A stretch of DNA of 64,000 nucleotides, from positions 558,001 to 622,000 of the forward strand of contig NZ_CP083387.1 of assembly GCF_020042345.1 (NCBI RefSeq). The letters run 5' to 3'. The notes below the pieces were generated by a model. That model did no database searches, had not been told where the DNA came from, and was given only the letters and a program-made list of their open reading frames with translations. Position numbers and translations under genes: made by a program. Below, piece after piece: positions 17,358 to 26,351 of the stretch. Position 1 is the stretch's first letter, and every line of letters starts with the position of its first letter. Origin of the DNA: Arachidicoccus terrestris. GTDB lineage: Bacteria > Bacteroidota > Bacteroidia > Chitinophagales > Chitinophagaceae.

Positions 17358-17795
17358 CTATTTAGCAGGTTTCACCGCTTGTCTGGCCAGTAACTTCCAA
17401 TTGCCATGGGTTTTCACCCAGACCAGCAAGATTTCCAGGCGAACTGTACCGGGCACTTTGTTATCGAAAGTTTTAGCTGAGAGCATATGGCGGACAGTAG
17501 CCGTATTGCCAATGATCTCAATAGATTGATCAGTAAGATCTATGGAAACAAAATCCGATCTGCCAGAGGTGATTCCTTCTACAAATTCCTTTTGGTTTTG
17601 TATAACACCGGAAGAATGGCCATAGCTCAGGTTCGGATAAGTCATTTTATACAGTGTAGTACCGTCTGCATCAACCATGGCCTTATTCAGTTTGCTGACC
17701 GCCTGTTTAATGGACTCAGCTGCTTTTTTTTGACCATAACTTGTTGCTACGCCTACCATAAAAAGCAAAAACGTACTCAGAAATAAATGTTTCAT
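17358..17795 (-). CDS. Secreted NTF2-like (DUF4440-type) protein
   Basis: A 145-residue protein with a signal peptide (about residues 1-21, cleavage after ATSYG) and one NTF2/SnoaL-like alpha-beta fold. The pattern LNKAMVDADGTTLYKMTYPNLSYGHS followed by VSIDLTDQSIEIIGNTATVRHM and LLVWVKTHGNWKLLARQAVK is typical of DUF4440 proteins. Their function is generally unknown; many bind small ligands or act as simple lyases or isomerases. It lies downstream of the uronate gene cluster in the same direction, 59 bases after the DUF4861 gene, so it may be the last gene of that transcript. Confidence 0.75.
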   Translation of the reverse strand: MKHLFLSTFLLFMVGVATSYGQKKAAESIKQAVSKLNKAMVDADGTTLYKMTYPNLSYGHSSGVIQNQKEFVEGITSGRSDFVSIDLTDQSIEIIGNTATVRHMLSAKTFDNKVPGTVRLEILLVWVKTHGNWKLLARQAVKPAK

Positions 17796-17854
17796 TTTCG
17801 TATTTTTTAAGTTGAACGATGATCATATAAATCGCGCCGGCTACTTGGCAGCGG

Positions 17855-19141
17855 CTATTCCACCTCAATGGGATGTGCTAACAGGTCAGCCTCTTGTTGC
17901 AACATGGCTTTAAATCCTGCAGCACTGTTAAAGGCACTGTCTGTTAACGCCCATCCGGCAAAGAACCGAAATGTCACAGGCACCCCTGCTTTTACAGGTA
18001 CTTCCATCAGATAACTGCTGGTAATATCTGAAACGGGTGTCAGCTTTTCTCCTAAAGACCAGATTCTGGCACCAGCCGGCTGCGTGCTTAGAATCGCCAT
18101 ACCCAGATTATCATGATTTTCAGACTGTTTACCAAAACTATAAACAACTTTAGCCTGGTCTGTAACAATAGAATCCAGCTGAGCCTTGTAAAAATCAGCA
18201 AACCCCATATCTGCCTTCAGATCTTCAGGAAGCGCTTCGCCCTTCACCTCGATCTCACTGGTATAATCATACTTACCTGCAGTAATGCTTATTTTCTCCG
18301 TTACCGTTACCGGCTTTCCGGCCAGTTGCCAGGGATAGGTCATGAGAAAACTGGCCCTTAACGGTCCGTCGGATAATAACTGATACGTCTCACCTTTTAT
18401 ATCCTTTCCTCCCAGTCTGACCAGTGTATCCCTACCGTCTGCTTTCTGATAGTGAAAAGCAAGTGCACCGGCGCCCAGCGAACTACCCACTTTCAGGATA
18501 TCCATACCCCAGTCTGCCAGATGGTGGTAACTGTTTCCGGGATTAGCCCCCACAGAATCCATAACCATTCCGGCAACCCTTTTACCATAGATATCTTTAT
18601 TGTTCCGGGTATCAAAATATAACCGGAAGGCTACTTTATCATTTTCCCAGCCGGGACCTTCCGTCAGGTAAGGTGGAAGCGCTTTCTTTGAAAAATCCGT
18701 CGGCGGATTCTGATCCGGCATCTGTACGGAAGGTCGGCTTTCTCCAAATGTCTGATCTTCATTTTTAAGCTTCATGCGGGCATGTGCAATTGACGGTCCC
18801 TGAAACACCGGTAGTGTATCTGTTTTTTGTAGTTCTATTTTTACGGAAGCGGAAGCTTTCATCGGACAAAGCAATACCACTTCATCCCATTTACCGTCCC
18901 TGTCCAAATCATCGTACTGCGCGGTTAAAGGACTTCCGCCCGCAGCAAACCGCAGATAAAAATTATCTAAAGACCCGGCCTTAGCTTCCAACTGTTTTCT
19001 GGTCAGCACCACAGTCGCTTCAGGCCTGTCCACCCCCATCGTATTTTTCAGCCTCAATTCACTGTTTTTTTGCGCGTCAGAATTCCCGGCGCAGCTAAAA
19101 AGCACCAGTAAGGCCGCAGCGGCCATTAAAGTCTTATGCAT
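17855..19141 (-). CDS. DUF4861 family lipoprotein (uronate/pectin cluster)
   Basis: A 428-residue predicted lipoprotein (lipobox Cys near residue 17 in LVLFSCAGN). Family-like features are NDKVAFRLYFDTRNNKDIYGKRV, HHLADWGMDILKVGSSLGAGAL and the GWALTDSAF segment near the end. DUF4861 proteins occur beside pectin- and uronate-degrading enzymes in Bacteroidota, and their beta-sandwich plus (alpha/alpha) character suggests a carbohydrate-acting role. The reaction cannot be stated. It is 42 bases downstream of kduI in the same operon. Confidence 0.78.
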   Translation of the reverse strand: MHKTLMAAAALLVLFSCAGNSDAQKNSELRLKNTMGVDRPEATVVLTRKQLEAKAGSLDNFYLRFAAGGSPLTAQYDDLDRDGKWDEVVLLCPMKASASVKIELQKTDTLPVFQGPSIAHARMKLKNEDQTFGESRPSVQMPDQNPPTDFSKKALPPYLTEGPGWENDKVAFRLYFDTRNNKDIYGKRVAGMVMDSVGANPGNSYHHLADWGMDILKVGSSLGAGALAFHYQKADGRDTLVRLGGKDIKGETYQLLSDGPLRASFLMTYPWQLAGKPVTVTEKISITAGKYDYTSEIEVKGEALPEDLKADMGFADFYKAQLDSIVTDQAKVVYSFGKQSENHDNLGMAILSTQPAGARIWSLGEKLTPVSDITSSYLMEVPVKAGVPVTFRFFAGWALTDSAFNSAAGFKAMLQQEADLLAHPIEVE

Positions 19142-19183
19142 GTTCCATTGATTTTAATACGCTTAAAAATAAATAGTTCAGCC

Positions 19184-20017
19184 CTATTTTAAATCACTGA
19201 TATCTACCATATCCATATCGGAATAGGTATAATTCTCGCCGGCCATACCCCATACAAATCCATAATTGGAAGTACCGCAACCCGCGTGAATAGACCACGG
19301 AGCCGACAGGATCGCTTCGTTATTATTCACCACCAGATGACGGCTTTCTGAAGGTTCTCCCATTAAGTGGATCACCCGCTGATCCTTCGGTACGTCAAAA
19401 TAAAAATAGGCTTCCATTCTGCGTGTATGCGTATGTGCGGGCATCGTATTCCAAACGCTGCCGGTATCTAGTATGGTTAGCCCCATCACCAGCTGACAGC
19501 TTTTGATGCCGTCTGCATGAATATAACGGTAAATGGTCCTTTTATTAGACGTTTCCAGACTACCCATCTCTGAAGGGAAAGCATCTTTCTTGGCATAATG
19601 TGTCGTAGGATACTCAGTATGCGCAGGCGCAGACAACATATAGAAAATAGCCGGGTTAGATGTATCTTTAGAAGCGAAGCTGACCGCTTCTGTATGCAGT
19701 CCGACATACAGACAATCCAGCTTTTCCAGATCATAAGTCTTATCGCCCGCCTGAATGGTCCCGGGACCGCCCAGATTGACTACGCCCAATTCTCTTCTTT
19801 GCAAAAAATAGTCTGCTTTTAATTCCGGTTCATTTTCGAGTTTCACGGTCGCATCTACAGGAGAAACGCCCCCAACAATAACACGGTCATAATGACTGTA
19901 AACCAATTTTAATTTATCTTTTTGAATCAGCTCTTCAATGAGAAAATTCTCTCTGAGTGCCTGGGTATCCATTGCTTTAGTCTCTTTGGGACTATTTTGA
20001 AATCTAACTTCCATCAT
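19184..20017 (-). CDS. kduI: 5-dehydro-4-deoxy-D-glucuronate isomerase
   Basis: A 277-residue cupin-fold enzyme converting 5-keto-4-deoxyuronate, the spontaneous product of unsaturated uronic acids, to 3-deoxy-D-glycero-2,5-hexodiulosonate. The zinc-binding cluster is visible in MPAHTHTRRMEAYFYFDVP, with a further His in SPWSIHAGCGTSNYGFVWGM. The conserved VGGVSPVD and ELGVVNLGGPG segments are also present. The initiating Met is the first or second of the MMEVRF start. It acts between the GH88 glycosidase and KduD encoded upstream. Confidence 0.95.
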   Translation of the reverse strand: MMEVRFQNSPKETKAMDTQALRENFLIEELIQKDKLKLVYSHYDRVIVGGVSPVDATVKLENEPELKADYFLQRRELGVVNLGGPGTIQAGDKTYDLEKLDCLYVGLHTEAVSFASKDTSNPAIFYMLSAPAHTEYPTTHYAKKDAFPSEMGSLETSNKRTIYRYIHADGIKSCQLVMGLTILDTGSVWNTMPAHTHTRRMEAYFYFDVPKDQRVIHLMGEPSESRHLVVNNNEAILSAPWSIHAGCGTSNYGFVWGMAGENYTYSDMDMVDISDLK

Positions 20018-20076
20018 GTGTCTTTAAATTTATTTTTGTTTAATAAAGAGTCTTATACTGTGGCAGACCGGGAAAC

Positions 20077-20844
20077 TTATCTGCCCATCCAGCCACCGTC
20101 TACATTGAGTATCGTACCGCTGACATAGTCGGCAGCCTTACTGGCCAGATAAACAACGGCGCCTTTAAGATCTTCCGGACTCCCCCAGCGGCCCGCGGGG
20201 ATTCTTTCCAAGATCGATTTGCTCCTGACAGGATCTGCCATCAGGTTCTTGGTATTATCTGTCGCAATATACCCCGGTGCAATGCCGTTGACCTGAACAC
20301 CTTTAGCGGCCCATTCATTGGCGAGTGCCTTTACCAGTCCGGCTATACCGGACTTGCTGGCCGTATACCCCGGCACATTAATACCCCCCTGATACGAAAG
20401 CATCGAGCAGGTAAAAATAATTTTGCCATTTCCACGAGCGATCATGTCTTTACCGAATTCCCTGGCCAGCACAAAAGGCGCATCCAGATTAATCGACAAT
20501 ACTTTGTCCCAATAATCGTCGGAATGTGTCGCGGCAGGCTCCCGCATAATGGTCCCCGCATTGTTGACCAGAATGTCAATGGCCGGCTGCTCATTTTTAA
20601 CCGTTTTAATAAATGTATATATGCTTTCCCGGGAAGAGAAATCAGCATTGTATTTGGTAAATTTCCTTCCTAATGCCAGTACTGCCTCCTCTGTATCAGA
20701 ATGATCAGGGAAGCTGGAGCTGACACCGATGATATCGGCGCCCGCTTCTGCCAGCCCGATAGCCATTGCCTGGCCAATTCCTTTATTGGATCCTGTAACG
20801 ATCGCTGTTTTTCCTTCCAGGTTAAATGCACTTATAATTGCCAT
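20077..20844 (-). CDS. kduD: 2-deoxy-D-gluconate / 2-dehydro-3-deoxy-D-gluconate 5-dehydrogenase
   Basis: A 255-residue short-chain dehydrogenase that reduces 3-deoxy-hexodiulosonate to 2-keto-3-deoxygluconate using NAD(P)H. The cofactor motif is TGSNKGIGQAMA, NNAG is at the end of beta-4, the catalytic Ser is in TCSMLSYQGG, and the Tyr-Lys pair is in YTASKSG. The C-terminus DYVSGTILNVDGGWMGR is typical of KduD. Its identity is supported by the adjacent kduI (59 bases downstream). KDG kinase and aldolase, needed for the next steps, are not in the window. Confidence 0.93.
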   Translation of the reverse strand: MAIISAFNLEGKTAIVTGSNKGIGQAMAIGLAEAGADIIGVSSSFPDHSDTEEAVLALGRKFTKYNADFSSRESIYTFIKTVKNEQPAIDILVNNAGTIMREPAATHSDDYWDKVLSINLDAPFVLAREFGKDMIARGNGKIIFTCSMLSYQGGINVPGYTASKSGIAGLVKALANEWAAKGVQVNGIAPGYIATDNTKNLMADPVRSKSILERIPAGRWGSPEDLKGAVVYLASKAADYVSGTILNVDGGWMGR

Positions 20845-20874
20845 TTTTACGCTTATTTTAAAGTTTACAATTTC

Positions 20875-22446
20875 CTAAACATGTTTATTCTCGCCTTCGG
20901 CAGCTTTCCCGCCCTGGCCTGTTTCCAGTTCAATCACAAATGGCTGATTATGGACCGGGCTCTCTACATGAATAAAGACTTCACCTCCGTCCAGCGGTTC
21001 TATCTGCAGGTTCTTATTATCCCGCAAAAGGTAAGCCTTTTTGATCTGTTGGTTTTTGGCGGGTTTTACTTTTAACGCCCTGTTAATAGGCACATTAAAA
21101 ACAATCATATAAACCTTCCCGTCTTTTCTGCTTTTGGTATAATAGCCCCAGTCTTGTTTTTCCCAGCCGGCATAACCTGCATTGTAAATGGCCGCATGAT
21201 TGACCTTCATCCAGTCACCGATGGCTGCAGCGGTCTCCACTTCTTTCTTTCTAAATGTGCCGTCGCCCCTGGGGCCAAAGTTAACGACAAAATTACCATC
21301 CAGTGAAACGCATTTAGCGAGCATCTCTATCAGCTCATAAGGCGTTTTCCAATGCCCCATCCAGGTTTTTGCATACCCCCAGCCATTTTGCGGTATGGTC
21401 ATAACACAATCCCAGTCATTGCCTCTGGTAGCCGCATAATCTTCCGGGATCTTTCTTTCCCAGCCTTGCTCATAATCTCCCATTAAGTGCCCATTCGCAT
21501 CAAAATGGCGATTACCATAATCATCTGCTCTAAGCCGGCTGCCAATAATGAGTCCCGGACGGATCTTTTTCAGGTATTGATCCAGGCTATCGGAAAAAGC
21601 ACCGCTTTTCTTCCAGCTATTGTCCCAGGTCCCATCAAACCAAAGGCCTTTTGTCTCTGGATACAAAGTTAATAACTCAGTCAACTGGTTTTTTGTAAAG
21701 GCCTTGAAGCGGTTAAAGGCCACCGTATCAGCGGCCGATTTAAGGTCATAACGCCAGTTGGGCTGATGCCAGTCCATGACGGAAAAATACAGATAAACGT
21801 CAATACCCGCCTTATCAAAGGCTTTGACCATGGGTCCGATCATATCCTTTTTATAAGGTGTCTTGGTTATGTTGAAATCAGAATATTTACTAGGCCAGAG
21901 ACAGAACCCGTCATGATGTTTTGTGGTAATGGTCACGTATTTGACACCCATATCTTTCGCCATCTTCGCCCAGGCTTCAGGATCAAAATTTTTTGGGTTG
22001 AACTTTTTATACAGATTATCGTATACCTCATGTGGTAATTTATCCCAGGAACGGATCCACTCAGCGGCACCGCTATAATGCATACCGTTATAATCTCCGC
22101 CTAAAACGGAATAAAGCCCGAAATGAATAAATTCCCCCAACCCATAATCCCGCCACCGGTTCATGGCCGGATCGGTTCTGCGTCCTTCTCTATGCGCGCC
22201 ATATTTAAGCGGCACTTCTTTTTTCTCTTTTTCTACGATTTTCTTGCTCTTCTTGCCCCACTGAGCCTGCAAATAATGAGGTGTGGTCATCACCACCATC
22301 AATATGGCAGATGTGGCCACAATAACTGTTTTAACCAGGCCTGCGGGCCTGACTATTCCACCGGCCGGCATTGTCTTTCGCAGGCTGATAAAGATCTGTT
22401 TCGAAAACTTTGATAACGTTTTCAAAGTAAGTGTTGTAAAAAGCAT
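20875..22446 (-). CDS. Alpha-L-fucosidase (GH29)
   Basis: A secreted GH29 glycosidase of up to 523 residues. The likely nucleophile is the Asp in GLWFDGTWDNSW, and family hallmarks YVTITTKHHDGFCLWPSKYSDFN and GDYEQGWERKIPEDYA are present. The frame opens at 22446. An ATG at 22371 (MPAGGIVRP) gives a conventional signal peptide ending near LQAQ, with 498 residues. The upstream 75 bases contain a 20-bp palindrome, so the later start is more likely. GH29 removes fucose, and some members act on other 6-deoxy sugars. Here it fits trimming of side chains in a uronate-rich glycan. Confidence 0.88.
   Translation of the reverse strand: MLFTTLTLKTLSKFSKQIFISLRKTMPAGGIVRPAGLVKTVIVATSAILMVVMTTPHYLQAQWGKKSKKIVEKEKKEVPLKYGAHREGRRTDPAMNRWRDYGLGEFIHFGLYSVLGGDYNGMHYSGAAEWIRSWDKLPHEVYDNLYKKFNPKNFDPEAWAKMAKDMGVKYVTITTKHHDGFCLWPSKYSDFNITKTPYKKDMIGPMVKAFDKAGIDVYLYFSVMDWHQPNWRYDLKSAADTVAFNRFKAFTKNQLTELLTLYPETKGLWFDGTWDNSWKKSGAFSDSLDQYLKKIRPGLIIGSRLRADDYGNRHFDANGHLMGDYEQGWERKIPEDYAATRGNDWDCVMTIPQNGWGYAKTWMGHWKTPYELIEMLAKCVSLDGNFVVNFGPRGDGTFRKKEVETAAAIGDWMKVNHAAIYNAGYAGWEKQDWGYYTKSRKDGKVYMIVFNVPINRALKVKPAKNQQIKKAYLLRDNKNLQIEPLDGGEVFIHVESPVHNQPFVIELETGQGGKAAEGENKHV
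22408..22427 (-). promoter_or_regulatory. Candidate LacI-family operator near the GH29 start
   Basis: CTTTGATAACGTTTTCAAAG is a 20-bp palindrome with one mismatched base pair and a central CG, the classic layout of a LacI/GalR-family operator. It lies 37 bases upstream of the ATG at 22371 and inside the longer GH29 frame. The LacI-type regulator of this cluster is encoded at 25124-26161. Confidence 0.5.
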
Positions 22447-22475
22447 GGCAGTGCTATTTTATTGATTTACGTTAA

Positions 22476-23780
22476 TTAATAATCTACATGATAATCCTTG
22501 TGGAATGGCTTTCCACTCCAGGCAGCCTTAGCGGTCCAGTCAGCAGGAGCGTTTGTCCAGAAAGGATTGTTGGCCGGTAATCCCAGGGGCAAAAAGCTAA
22601 GCGTTGCCATGTAAAGACTTCCGGTCGAAGTATAATAATCGGCCACTTCGGGCTGCGGTCCGCAAAATCCCAGCTCCAGCCAACCCTGATTATCAAAGCT
22701 ATTGATTTTTGTGAACATATTGTAACATACTTTGGTCAGGGCGCCGCGTACCTGTGCGGGATCAATATGCTTAGGTAATTTTTCCTGCCAGCTCACCATG
22801 GCGAGTGCCTGGAAGGCCCCCGTTCTATAAGGAATAGAGCGGCCAATCGGTGGATAGGTTCCTTCGGGAGAGATCATCTTTTCCTGTTGCTCTGCATAAC
22901 GGACCATTCTCTTATGTGCCTGCAGATACTCTTTTTCTTCCACTAGCTGATGGTCACTCAGTATTTTCAGGGTGTCCACCATAAAAGGATGCATCACGTA
23001 GGCGTTATAATAATCAAAAGCGAATCTCGGACCGTCACTATACCACCCGTCCCCTACGTACCAGCTCTTGAGCCTGTCCACGCCATGCATCAGGCGTTCT
23101 TTATCATATTGCTCTCCAATAGAAAGTAAGAATGCTTCAGCCATCGACCCGAATATCACCCAATTACTTTCGAAAGGTTTTCTGTCACGCAGTGATTTAA
23201 CCTCCTTGACAACTCTTTTTTTGGTCAGTTCATCCAGGGGCTCCCATAAGGCTTTAGGGGCCCGGATAAATGCCTGCACATAATAGGCGGTATCGACGAT
23301 CGGCTGCATTTCCCTATGAAAATTCAGGTAATCTTTCGAGGCCGGGTTAACCGTATGTGGCAGCCCTTTGAGTGCGGCTTCTCTGAGTGTTTTACGTAAT
23401 TTACCTTCTTTCGTATCATCATCGGGTAATGCAAGCCAGGGAGCGACCCCTGCCAGCGTGCGGCCAACCGCTTCCAAATAGGTCACATCAATTGTCCGGC
23501 TATCAAAAGTGGGTGATTTTTTCACCACCATATTTTTCCTCAGCTCATCTTTTGAGAGATTCAGTAAAACAGGAGCTGCCATTTTATACAGCAGGTCCAC
23601 CCAATACTGACGGTCCGCCGCTCCATCTTTTAATAATCCCGCAGGTGCCGTCATACCCGGATCACCGGAAGTATCGCTCCTTTTGGTGGTATTGCCTGCC
23701 AGGAGTTTTACAGGGAGACCACCCAGCGTAATAGCGCCGCCCAACATAAATCCTTTCAGCAATTGTCGTCTGTTTGCCAT
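22476..23780 (-). CDS. DUF2264 family protein (putative polysaccharide-acting)
   Basis: A 434-residue exported protein. The N-terminus MANRRQLLKGFMLGGAITLGG resembles a signal peptide with a twin-arginine-like RR, with cleavage near residue 28. The body has the DUF2264 pattern: YWVDLLYKMAAPVLLNLSKDELRKNM, GRTLAGVAPWLALPDD, WVIFGSMAEAFLLSIG and GDGWYSDGPRFAFDYYNAYVMHPF. The family is an (alpha/alpha)6-type fold, and some members have been assigned to a glycoside hydrolase family acting on glucuronate. The exact activity here is not determinable. It is 29 bases before GH29 in the operon. Confidence 0.8.
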   Translation of the reverse strand: MANRRQLLKGFMLGGAITLGGLPVKLLAGNTTKRSDTSGDPGMTAPAGLLKDGAADRQYWVDLLYKMAAPVLLNLSKDELRKNMVVKKSPTFDSRTIDVTYLEAVGRTLAGVAPWLALPDDDTKEGKLRKTLREAALKGLPHTVNPASKDYLNFHREMQPIVDTAYYVQAFIRAPKALWEPLDELTKKRVVKEVKSLRDRKPFESNWVIFGSMAEAFLLSIGEQYDKERLMHGVDRLKSWYVGDGWYSDGPRFAFDYYNAYVMHPFMVDTLKILSDHQLVEEKEYLQAHKRMVRYAEQQEKMISPEGTYPPIGRSIPYRTGAFQALAMVSWQEKLPKHIDPAQVRGALTKVCYNMFTKINSFDNQGWLELGFCGPQPEVADYYTSTGSLYMATLSFLPLGLPANNPFWTNAPADWTAKAAWSGKPFHKDYHVDY

Positions 23781-23805
23781 ACTATTCAGTGTTGTTTTTT
23801 GGTTC

Positions 23806-23819
23806 TGTAATCGATTTTA
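23806..23819 (-). promoter_or_regulatory. Candidate LacI-family operator between GH88 and DUF2264
   Basis: TGTAATCGATTTTA is an imperfect palindrome around a central ATCGAT. Its left half equals one half of the site upstream of the lacI-type gene (TGTAATC). It sits in the 53-base gap between two cluster genes. This assignment is weak on its own. Confidence 0.35.
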
Positions 23820-23833
23820 GAAGGAGAAAAAAA

Positions 23834-25042
23834 TTATAAATACCAGTCCTTGTAACGACTGAGCGCTTCCAGATAATAATAATCTGCATAGGATAGCGGG
23901 CTGTCAACTTCAGAACCAAAAGGTTTGGCACCGGTGGAGTGCATCAGAATAAAATCACCGTTTTTCCCCAGCTGGGCGCGGTACTTATCGGAGCTGAGCG
24001 AAACCAATATCTTTTTCGCGGCCGCAACGTAGGTCTTCGCGTCTTTTCGTGACGCATACTGTGCCAATTCTAATAAAGCAGATGCGGTAATGGCGGCTGC
24101 AGAAGCGTCACGGGGTGCATCCGGAATGCCAGGTGCGTCATAGTCCCAGTAAGGAATCATATCTGCCGGCATAGACGGACTTGTCAGGATATAATGGGCG
24201 ATATGCAGTGCCTGGTTCAGATAAGCCTTGGTTTTGGTAAAACGATACATCATGGTGTATCCATATAAGCCCCATGCCTGGCCTCTGGCCCAGGAAGAAC
24301 TGTCGTTAGCACCCTGCCACGTTCTCTTTGCGATGACGGCACCGGTATTAGGGTCATAATCAATCACATGATAAGAACTATAATCGGGTCTAAAATGATT
24401 TTTAATAGTGGTATTGGCATGTTCTCTGGCAATATGCAGATAACTGGTATCTCCCGTATGAGCGCTGACCCAGCAAAGCAATTCCAGATTCATCATATTA
24501 TCAATAATAACAGGACAGGTAAAGTTCTTACTTTTATTCCAGGACTGAATGGCATGCACTTTCGGCCGGTAGCGCAATGCCAGCGTTGCGGCTGCCGTAT
24601 CCAGCGTTTTGGCGTAACCGGGATCGCGGGTAATTTTAAACGCATTGCCAAAGCTGCAATTAATCATAAATCCCAGATCATGATTGCCTTTGTAATGCTT
24701 CATAGGAGCCAGTACTTCCAGCCGTTTTTCTGCCTCTGCTTTGATGGCTTTATCTCCTGTCTGTTCATAAATTAACCAAAGCGTGCCGGGATAAAATCCA
24801 CTACACCACCACTGCATATTGCTAAACACACTTTTTCCGGTCTTGGGATCAAAAGTCTGTGGCATTTTATCGGCCGGTGTCTGCTTGGCCATCAGCTTAT
24901 ATTGCCTGGCGGCAAAATCAAACTGCGTTTTGATCATGGCTTTCATAGCCGATTTACTTTGCGCCTGAAGGCTTCCCATTGTAACCAGTACGCAAAAGGC
25001 TGCTAATAACAATTGTCGAATGCGAAGTCGTTCTCGTAACAT
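23834..25042 (-). CDS. Unsaturated uronyl hydrolase (GH88)
   Basis: A 402-residue exported GH88 enzyme (signal peptide to about residue 27, ending MGSLQAQ). It removes the 4,5-unsaturated uronic acid left on oligosaccharides by polysaccharide lyases, through hydration of the double bond. The two catalytic Asp residues are expected in NHDLGFMINCSFG and VIIDNMMNLELLCW; both motifs are intact. Other conserved parts are WWCSGFYPGTLWLIYEQTGD and GQAWGLYGYTMMYR. It delivers the product that KduI and KduD process. The lyase itself is not in the window. It is preceded by the LacI regulator, 81 bases away on the same strand. Confidence 0.92.
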   Translation of the reverse strand: MLRERLRIRQLLLAAFCVLVTMGSLQAQSKSAMKAMIKTQFDFAARQYKLMAKQTPADKMPQTFDPKTGKSVFSNMQWWCSGFYPGTLWLIYEQTGDKAIKAEAEKRLEVLAPMKHYKGNHDLGFMINCSFGNAFKITRDPGYAKTLDTAAATLALRYRPKVHAIQSWNKSKNFTCPVIIDNMMNLELLCWVSAHTGDTSYLHIAREHANTTIKNHFRPDYSSYHVIDYDPNTGAVIAKRTWQGANDSSSWARGQAWGLYGYTMMYRFTKTKAYLNQALHIAHYILTSPSMPADMIPYWDYDAPGIPDAPRDASAAAITASALLELAQYASRKDAKTYVAAAKKILVSLSSDKYRAQLGKNGDFILMHSTGAKPFGSEVDSPLSYADYYYLEALSRYKDWYL

Positions 25043-25123
25043 GTTTTAATTCCGATTTAGCGTTTAAAGAATTGTTTGGTGAATAATTGGGTCTTTCCAA
25101 GCAGCGGAAATAAACCATATTGA

Positions 25124-26161
25124 TTAAGTGGACAGCCGCCTGATTAATTGGACGGGCATAACGGTAGGCGCCAGTAATTCCGCCGGATTCAGGTTTTTAT
25201 GCTGTAGCCTTGCCATCAACACCTCGACGATCTTCTCTCCCATTTTTTCAGGATACTGTTCAATGGTGGTAATGGAAGGGGTGATAATTTCACTGCGAGG
25301 ATCATTGGAATAACCGACGATCTTCAGATCCTGTGGCACTTTAAGTCCCATTTCCTTGGCAAACTTTAATGCAGCGATGGCCGTTGTATCATTGTCGGCA
25401 ACCAGGCCATCGGGCATATCCGGCCCTTCAAATATCTTCTTCAGAGCAATGCGTGCATTTTCTTTATTCAGTTCCTGATAGAACAGCCACTCTTTCCGTA
25501 CCGGAAGCTCAGCAATCTTCATCGCGTTATAAAAACCCTTTAGCCGGTCCTGATACAAATTACAGTCCAGGGGACCGGAAATATGCGCAATCTTCTTACA
25601 CCCGATTTCGATTAAATGTGAGGTAGCCAGATAGCCCCCCTGTATATCATCCCCCTTAATGACCATCGCATTTGTTTTACCTACCGGCACACGGTCATAA
25701 AAGATCAGCGGTGTTCCGCTCGCCATCAGCTGTTCAAAAGGTGTAAAATCAGTGGTATGTAACGTACAGGCAGCAATGACCGCATCTACCCGGACAGACT
25801 GCAGTGCCCTGATTAAATCCTTTTCCATATCTACGGAATCGCCCGATTGGCATATGGTCAGGTTATAGCCGTGTTTATACAGGATGTTCTGAATAGTAGT
25901 TATTACTTCCGCGTGAAAAAACATGGAAATCCGGGGAACGATCAGGCCGATGGTACGCGTCTTATTGCTTCTCAGACCGGAGGCAATATTGTTGCGTTGG
26001 TAGCCTAATTTCTCAATCATTTCCAGTACCTTCTTTTTGGTCGCTTCTTTCACGTACGGATGGTTATTCAGTACACGCGAGATTGTGGCCGGAGAGAGAC
26101 CCGTAGCTTCAGCCACCTGGATAATAGTGTTACTCTTGGGCTTTTTTTTGATTTCTGCCAT
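25124..26161 (-). CDS. LacI/GalR-family transcriptional regulator
   Basis: A 345-residue repressor-type regulator. The N-terminal helix-turn-helix and hinge helix are clear (VAEATGLSPATISRVLNNHPYV to about residue 60), followed by a periplasmic-binding-protein-like sensor domain (TRTIGLIVPRISMFFHAEV to the end). It heads the minus-strand uronate cluster and probably senses a uronate breakdown product such as KDG; the ligand is inference. A palindromic site 77 bases upstream of its start suggests autoregulation. Confidence 0.92.
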   Translation of the reverse strand: MAEIKKKPKSNTIIQVAEATGLSPATISRVLNNHPYVKEATKKKVLEMIEKLGYQRNNIASGLRSNKTRTIGLIVPRISMFFHAEVITTIQNILYKHGYNLTICQSGDSVDMEKDLIRALQSVRVDAVIAACTLHTTDFTPFEQLMASGTPLIFYDRVPVGKTNAMVIKGDDIQGGYLATSHLIEIGCKKIAHISGPLDCNLYQDRLKGFYNAMKIAELPVRKEWLFYQELNKENARIALKKIFEGPDMPDGLVADNDTTAIAALKFAKEMGLKVPQDLKIVGYSNDPRSEIITPSITTIEQYPEKMGEKIVEVLMARLQHKNLNPAELLAPTVMPVQLIRRLST

Positions 26162-26237
26162 AAAATGAGTTTAAAATCTTGGGCATTGAATATGCTGTTA
26201 TGTAACCTCTATCAATTCAAAATCAGGCGCCTATTAA

Positions 26238-26251
26238 TGAAAACGATTACA
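26238..26251 (-). promoter_or_regulatory. Candidate operator upstream of the LacI-type regulator
   Basis: TGAAAACGATTACA has the form TGAAAAC/GATTACA, two inverted half-sites (TGAAAAC and TGTAATC) agreeing at five of seven positions. It lies 77 bases before the regulator's start codon, with a TTTG just upstream that could be a -33 element. Confidence 0.45.
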
Positions 26252-26351
26252 TAAAAACAAACATTAATTTGGTAAATTTAAATGCTTCCTGTCAAAATGC
26301 CAAATTAAAGATATTTTCCGTAAAAACCAGCTCTTTTTTATGGAACATTCG

